DNA of 8,084 nucleotides from Actinomycetes bacterium. GTDB lineage: Bacteria; Actinomycetota; Actinomycetes; JAHEKZ01. The notes beneath the pieces were generated by a model that was given only the letters and a program-made list of their open reading frames with translations, was not told the DNA's origin and did no database searches. A program made the translations under genes and the position numbers. Below are positions 5,184-8,084 of the stretch, one piece after another (within the stretch, counting starts at the first letter, position 1; every line of letters starts with the position of its first letter). The DNA lies in NCBI GenBank assembly GCA_027117675.1, contig JAJAYM010000217.1:1-8084 (forward strand), in the 5' to 3' direction.

Positions 5184-6197
5184 CTAGAGCTGCTCGTCCT
5201 CGACGAAACCTTCGTCATCGTCGTCGTAGTTGTCGACGATGGCCGAAGGGTCGAATCCGGGCGGGCTGTCTTTCAGTGCCAGACCGAGGCCGACCAGCTT
5301 GGTCTTGACCTCGTCGATCGACTTCGCACCGAAGTTACGGATATCCATCAGGTCGGCCTCGCTGCGGCTGATGAGCTCACCCACGCTGTGGATACCCTCG
5401 CGCTTGAGGCAGTTGTACGACCGGACGGTAAGGTCAAGCTCCTCGATCGGCAGCGCCATGTCGGCAGCTAGCGCCGCATCGGCCGGCGACGGACCCATGT
5501 CGATGCCCTCGACCTCTGCATTGAGCTCACGGAAGAGACCGAAGAGCTCGACGAGGGTCTTGCCAGCTGACGCCACGGCGTCGCGCGGACGCATGGACGA
5601 CTTCGTCTCGACGTCGATCACCAAGCGGTCGAAGTCGGTGCGCTGCTCGACACGGGTCGCCTCGACCTTGTACGAGACCTTGAGCACCGGCGAGTAGATC
5701 GAGTCGACCGGAATGCGGCCGATCTCCTGGCCGGCCTGCTTGTTGAGCTCGGCGCGCACGTAGCCGCGACCTCGCTCGACCGTCAGCTCCATCTCGAGCT
5801 TGCCTTTGCCGTTGAGCGTGGCGAGCACGAGCTCCGGGTTGTGCACCTCGACGCCGGCTGGGGGGGCAATGTCAGCGGCGGTGACGACGCCGGGCCCCTG
5901 CTTGCGCAGGTACATCACGACAGGCTCGTCATGCTCAGTGCTGACGATCAGCTCTTTGATGTTGAGGACGAGGTCGGTGACGTCCTCTTTCACACCAGGA
6001 ACCGTGGTGAACTCGTGAAGCACGCCGTCGATGCGAATCGACGTAACTGCCGCGCCCGGGATCGACGACAGCAGCGTGCGACGGAGCGAGTTGCCGAGCG
6101 TGTAGCCGAAGCCAGGCTCGAGCGGCTCAAGAATGAAACGCGAACGGTTCTCGTTGACAACCTCTTCGGCCAATGACGGCCGCTGTGCAATCAGCAC
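5184..6197 (-). CDS. rpoA: DNA-directed RNA polymerase subunit alpha
   Basis: This 337-residue subunit dimerises to start assembly of RNA polymerase and contacts promoter DNA and activators. The start is a GTG at 6197, giving MLIAQRPSLAEE, with GGAGGT upstream. The N-terminal domain (about 1-230) has FILEPLEPGFGYTLGNSLRR (21-40) and the dimer and beta-contact regions. A linker follows, and then the C-terminal domain (about 250-312): LDLTVRSYNCLKREGI and RNFGAKSIDEVKTKL. R259 corresponds to E. coli R265, the main DNA-contacting residue of the alpha C-terminal domain. The protein ends in a short acidic tail (NYDDDDEGFVEDEQL). Length is normal and nothing is missing. It sits between rpsD (89 bp upstream) and rplQ (33 bp downstream). 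Confidence 0.98.
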   Translation of the reverse strand: MLIAQRPSLAEEVVNENRSRFILEPLEPGFGYTLGNSLRRTLLSSIPGAAVTSIRIDGVLHEFTTVPGVKEDVTDLVLNIKELIVSTEHDEPVVMYLRKQGPGVVTAADIAPPAGVEVHNPELVLATLNGKGKLEMELTVERGRGYVRAELNKQAGQEIGRIPVDSIYSPVLKVSYKVEATRVEQRTDFDRLVIDVETKSSMRPRDAVASAGKTLVELFGLFRELNAEVEGIDMGPSPADAALAADMALPIEELDLTVRSYNCLKREGIHSVGELISRSEADLMDIRNFGAKSIDEVKTKLVGLGLALKDSPPGFDPSAIVDNYDDDDEGFVEDEQL

Positions 6198-6286
6198 GTG
6201 TTGCTACCTCCGGGTCAGGGCGCCCACTATTTGACGCCGCGAACAGGTGCAGATGTCGGCGGATGCCGAACCCTGCTGTCGAGCTG

Positions 6287-6913
6287 CTACTTGGAGTAGA
6301 GCTCGACGATCAGCTGCTCTTGCAACTGAGAGTCGATCTGCTGCCGAACGGGCAACGTGTGAACCAAGATGCGCATCTTCGACGGAATGACCTCGATCCA
6401 CGCCGGCACCTCGCGCTCGCCAGCCTCGGCGCGTGCAACGACGAACGGCGTCATCTCAACCGAACTGGGGCGAACCTCGACAATGTCGGTGTCAGAGACG
6501 CGGAACGACGGAACGTCGACCTTGCGACCGTTGACCATGATGTGGCCATGGCGCACCAGCTGACGTCCCATGTCTCGTGACTTGGCAAAGCCGGCACGGT
6601 AGACGACGTTGTCGAGCCGCGACTCAAGGATGCGCAACAGGTTGTCGCCAGTCTTGCCCTTCTTCTGGTTCGCCTCTTCGTAGTAGCTACGAAACTGGCG
6701 CTCGAAGATGCCGTAGATCTGCTTGGCCTTCTGCTTCTCACGAAGCTGCAGCAAGTACTCACTGTCTTTGCTGCGTCCACGGCCGTGCTGGCCGGGGGGG
6801 TAGGGGCGCGCCTCGAACGGACACTTAGCGCTGTCGCACTTTGAGCCCTTGAGGTAAAGCTTCATTTTTGCGCGACGGCACTTGCGGCAGTCGGCTCCGG
6901 TATACCTGGCCAT
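6287..6913 (-). CDS. rpsD: Small-subunit ribosomal protein S4, zinc-binding type
   Basis: This 208-residue primary 16S rRNA-binding protein helps nucleate 30S assembly. The N-terminus MARYTGADCRKCRRAKMKLY carries four cysteines, C9-x2-C12-x13-C26-x4-C31, the zinc-binding (C+) form. The RPYPPGQHGRGR block (36-47) follows. The S4 RNA-binding domain covers about residues 97-160 and includes LDNVVYRAGFAKSRDMGRQL and VRHGHIMVNGRKVDVPS. The C-terminus QEQLIVELYSK is typical. The ATG at 6913 has AGGAG 10 nt upstream. In other bacteria S4 represses its own operon by binding a leader RNA; no such site is recognisable here. Confidence 0.98.
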   Translation of the reverse strand: MARYTGADCRKCRRAKMKLYLKGSKCDSAKCPFEARPYPPGQHGRGRSKDSEYLLQLREKQKAKQIYGIFERQFRSYYEEANQKKGKTGDNLLRILESRLDNVVYRAGFAKSRDMGRQLVRHGHIMVNGRKVDVPSFRVSDTDIVEVRPSSVEMTPFVVARAEAGEREVPAWIEVIPSKMRILVHTLPVRQQIDSQLQEQLIVELYSK

Positions 6914-6943
6914 GAAAGTTTCTACTCCTGCTTCGAAGGGGTA

Positions 6944-7345
6944 TCAGACGCGGCGACGCTTGGACGGTCGGCAACCGTTGAACGGGACGGGGGTGACGTC
7001 CTGAATGGAGCCGACCTCAAGGCCAGCTGCCTGCAGGGCGCGGATCGCGGTCTCCCGGCCGGAGCCGGGACCCTTGACGAAGACGTCAACTTTGCGCATG
7101 CCGTGCTCTTGCGCCCGACGCGCCGCAGCCTCGGCGGTCATCTGCGCAGCGAACGGGGTCGACTTGCGAGAGCCCTTGAAACCAACCTGGCCGGCGGACG
7201 CCCACGAGATCACCGCACCGGTCGGGTCAGTGATCGAAACGATGGTGTTGTTGAACGTGCTCTTGATGTGAGCGTGCCCGTGGGCCACGTTCTTCTTTTC
7301 CTTGCGGCGCACCTTCTTGGCGCCGCTCTTTGCCTTAGGGGGCAT
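6944..7345 (-). CDS. rpsK: Small-subunit ribosomal protein S11
   Basis: This 133-residue protein of the 30S platform lies near the mRNA exit path. Recognised blocks are HIKSTFNNTIVSITDPTGAV (27-46), WASAGQVGFKGSRKSTPFAA, MTAEAAARRAQEHGMRKVDV, VKGPGSGRETAIRALQAAGL and the C-terminal TPVPFNGCRPSKRRRV. The basic N-terminal extension (MPPKAKSGAKKVRRKEKKN) is usual in actinobacteria. The ATG at 7345 follows AGGAG with a 9-nt spacer. It is 30 bp upstream of rpsD and 72 bp downstream of rpsM. Confidence 0.98.
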   Translation of the reverse strand: MPPKAKSGAKKVRRKEKKNVAHGHAHIKSTFNNTIVSITDPTGAVISWASAGQVGFKGSRKSTPFAAQMTAEAAARRAQEHGMRKVDVFVKGPGSGRETAIRALQAAGLEVGSIQDVTPVPFNGCRPSKRRRV

Positions 7346-7417
7346 GTTCTTCTACTCCTGGAGGTGATCGGTCCGCATCGTGCGCGCCCGCTGTGCAGGC
7401 TGCGGAACGTGCGGCTA

Positions 7418-7795
7418 CTACTTGGTGACCTTCTTCTTGCCGGCAACGGCCTTGCGCGGGCCCTTACGGCCCCGGGCGTTGGTGTGCGTGCGTTGCCCAC
7501 GGACGGGGAGTCCGCGGCGATGGCGAATGCCCTCATAGCTGCCGATCTCAACCTTGCTGCGGATGTCGGCGGCTACCTCGCGGCGGAGGTCACCCTCGAT
7601 CTGGTACTTGTCCTCAATCCAGTCGCGCAGCTTGACGAGCTGCTCGTCGGTGAGGTCTGCCGAGCGCATGTTGGGGTCGACGCCGGTAGCGGCGAGCGTC
7701 TCCTTTGAGCGCGTCCCGCCAATGCCGAAGATGTACGTCAGGGCGATCTCCATGCGCTTTTCACGCGGGAGGTCAACGCCCACTAGGCGAGCCAT
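7418..7795 (-). CDS. rpsM: Small-subunit ribosomal protein S13
   Basis: This 125-residue protein of the 30S head contacts the large subunit and tRNA. Typical blocks are MARLVGVDLPREKRMEIALT, YIFGIGGTRSKETL, EDKYQIEGDLRREVAADI, IGSYEGIRHRRGLPVRGQRT and the basic tail HTNARGRKGPRKAVAGKKK. Length is normal. GAGGAG lies 5 nt before the ATG at 7795. It is preceded by a 213-bp gap after rpmJ that may hold leader or promoter signals. Confidence 0.98.
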   Translation of the reverse strand: MARLVGVDLPREKRMEIALTYIFGIGGTRSKETLAATGVDPNMRSADLTDEQLVKLRDWIEDKYQIEGDLRREVAADIRSKVEIGSYEGIRHRRGLPVRGQRTHTNARGRKGPRKAVAGKKKVTK

Positions 7796-8008
7796 GTTGC
7801 TCCTCTTTCACTGCCGAAGGTCTGTCGGCCACACCGGTCCGCGTGCCGTTACCGGCGTGCGGTCTCCGGCCTTCGTCCGGAGGTGGCGTCCTGCAGAGGT
7901 CGGCGCCGAGGCGCTGATCTCGCAGGGGTCGGGTGCAGCCTTGATGTTTCGTGCTGGGACTACTCGTGACGCTGTGTTCAGTTGTCGAACGCCGGAGGGC
8001 GCGTTTGG
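7796..8008 (-). other. Gap between rpmJ and rpsM, possible leader
   Basis: No credible gene is present in this 213-bp stretch. Small inverted repeats occur: 7864-7869 with 7877-7882 (CTCCGG/CCGGAG, 7-nt loop) and a GCCG-GTAA-CGGC hairpin closer to rpsM. I see no convincing -35/-10 pair on the minus strand. It may be an mRNA leader within the ribosomal operon or carry a weak internal promoter. Confidence 0.35.
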
Positions 8009-8084
8009 TCAGCCCTGGCGCTGCTGGTGGCGCAGGTTCTCGCAAATCACCAACACGCGACCGTGGCGACGAATCACCTTGCAC
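8009..8084 (-). CDS. rpmJ: Large-subunit ribosomal protein L36, C-terminal part (cut by window edge)
   Basis: The last 24 codons and a TGA stop (8011-8009) are visible, reading CKVIRRHGRVLVICENLRHQ and then QRQG. This is the C-terminal two thirds of L36, normally 37 residues; about 13 residues with the start lie outside the window. C1 and C14 of the visible part and the following H are the zinc-ribbon ligands of the C+ form (C-x12-C-x4-H). L36 is a small 50S protein. Its position before rpsM is the standard order, and infA would be expected next upstream outside the window. Confidence 0.95.
   Translation of the reverse strand, partial: CKVIRRHGRVLVICENLRHQQRQG

Overview
The window is GC-rich DNA from an actinobacterium (Actinomycetota). 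All eleven genes I can support lie on the minus strand, so the order of transcription runs from high to low coordinates. The evidence for an actinobacterium is the order rpmJ-rpsM-rpsK-rpsD-rpoA-rplQ-truA, an RpoA beginning MLIAQRPSL, a zinc-type S4, an L17 with a long acidic tail, and a SigK/RskA pair. A propionibacterial or related lineage is possible, but I cannot fix the genus.

Right half (about 3715-8084): the end of the alpha ribosomal-protein operon. From upstream to downstream it holds the 3' end of rpmJ (cut by the window edge), a 213-bp gap, then rpsM, rpsK, rpsD, rpoA, rplQ and truA. These encode parts of the 30S and 50S subunits, the RNA polymerase alpha subunit and a tRNA pseudouridine synthase. 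A small GC hairpin overlaps the truA ribosome binding site. A long imperfect hairpin (3639-3698) lies just after truA and probably ends the unit.

Left half (1-3600): an extracytoplasmic-function sigma factor module. sigK (ECF sigma) overlaps rskA (membrane anti-sigma factor) by 4 bp. Next come a secreted, probably membrane-anchored DUF4331 protein and the start of an exported TPR-like protein that runs off the left edge. Two nearly identical promoter-like segments, one before sigK and one before the DUF4331 gene, have the same spacing (CCAATCC, 15 nt, CCGAAT). They resemble the mycobacterial SigK consensus. The simplest reading is that SigK activates its own operon and the DUF4331-TPR genes, while RskA holds SigK at the membrane until a signal arrives. 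SigK also keeps two cysteines in the positions of the redox pair of M. tuberculosis SigK, and RskA here carries an H-x3-C-x2-C zinc-type motif.

I see no mobile elements, CRISPR arrays, tRNA or rRNA genes. The most interesting part is the SigK-controlled DUF4331/TPR surface system, whose function is unknown.
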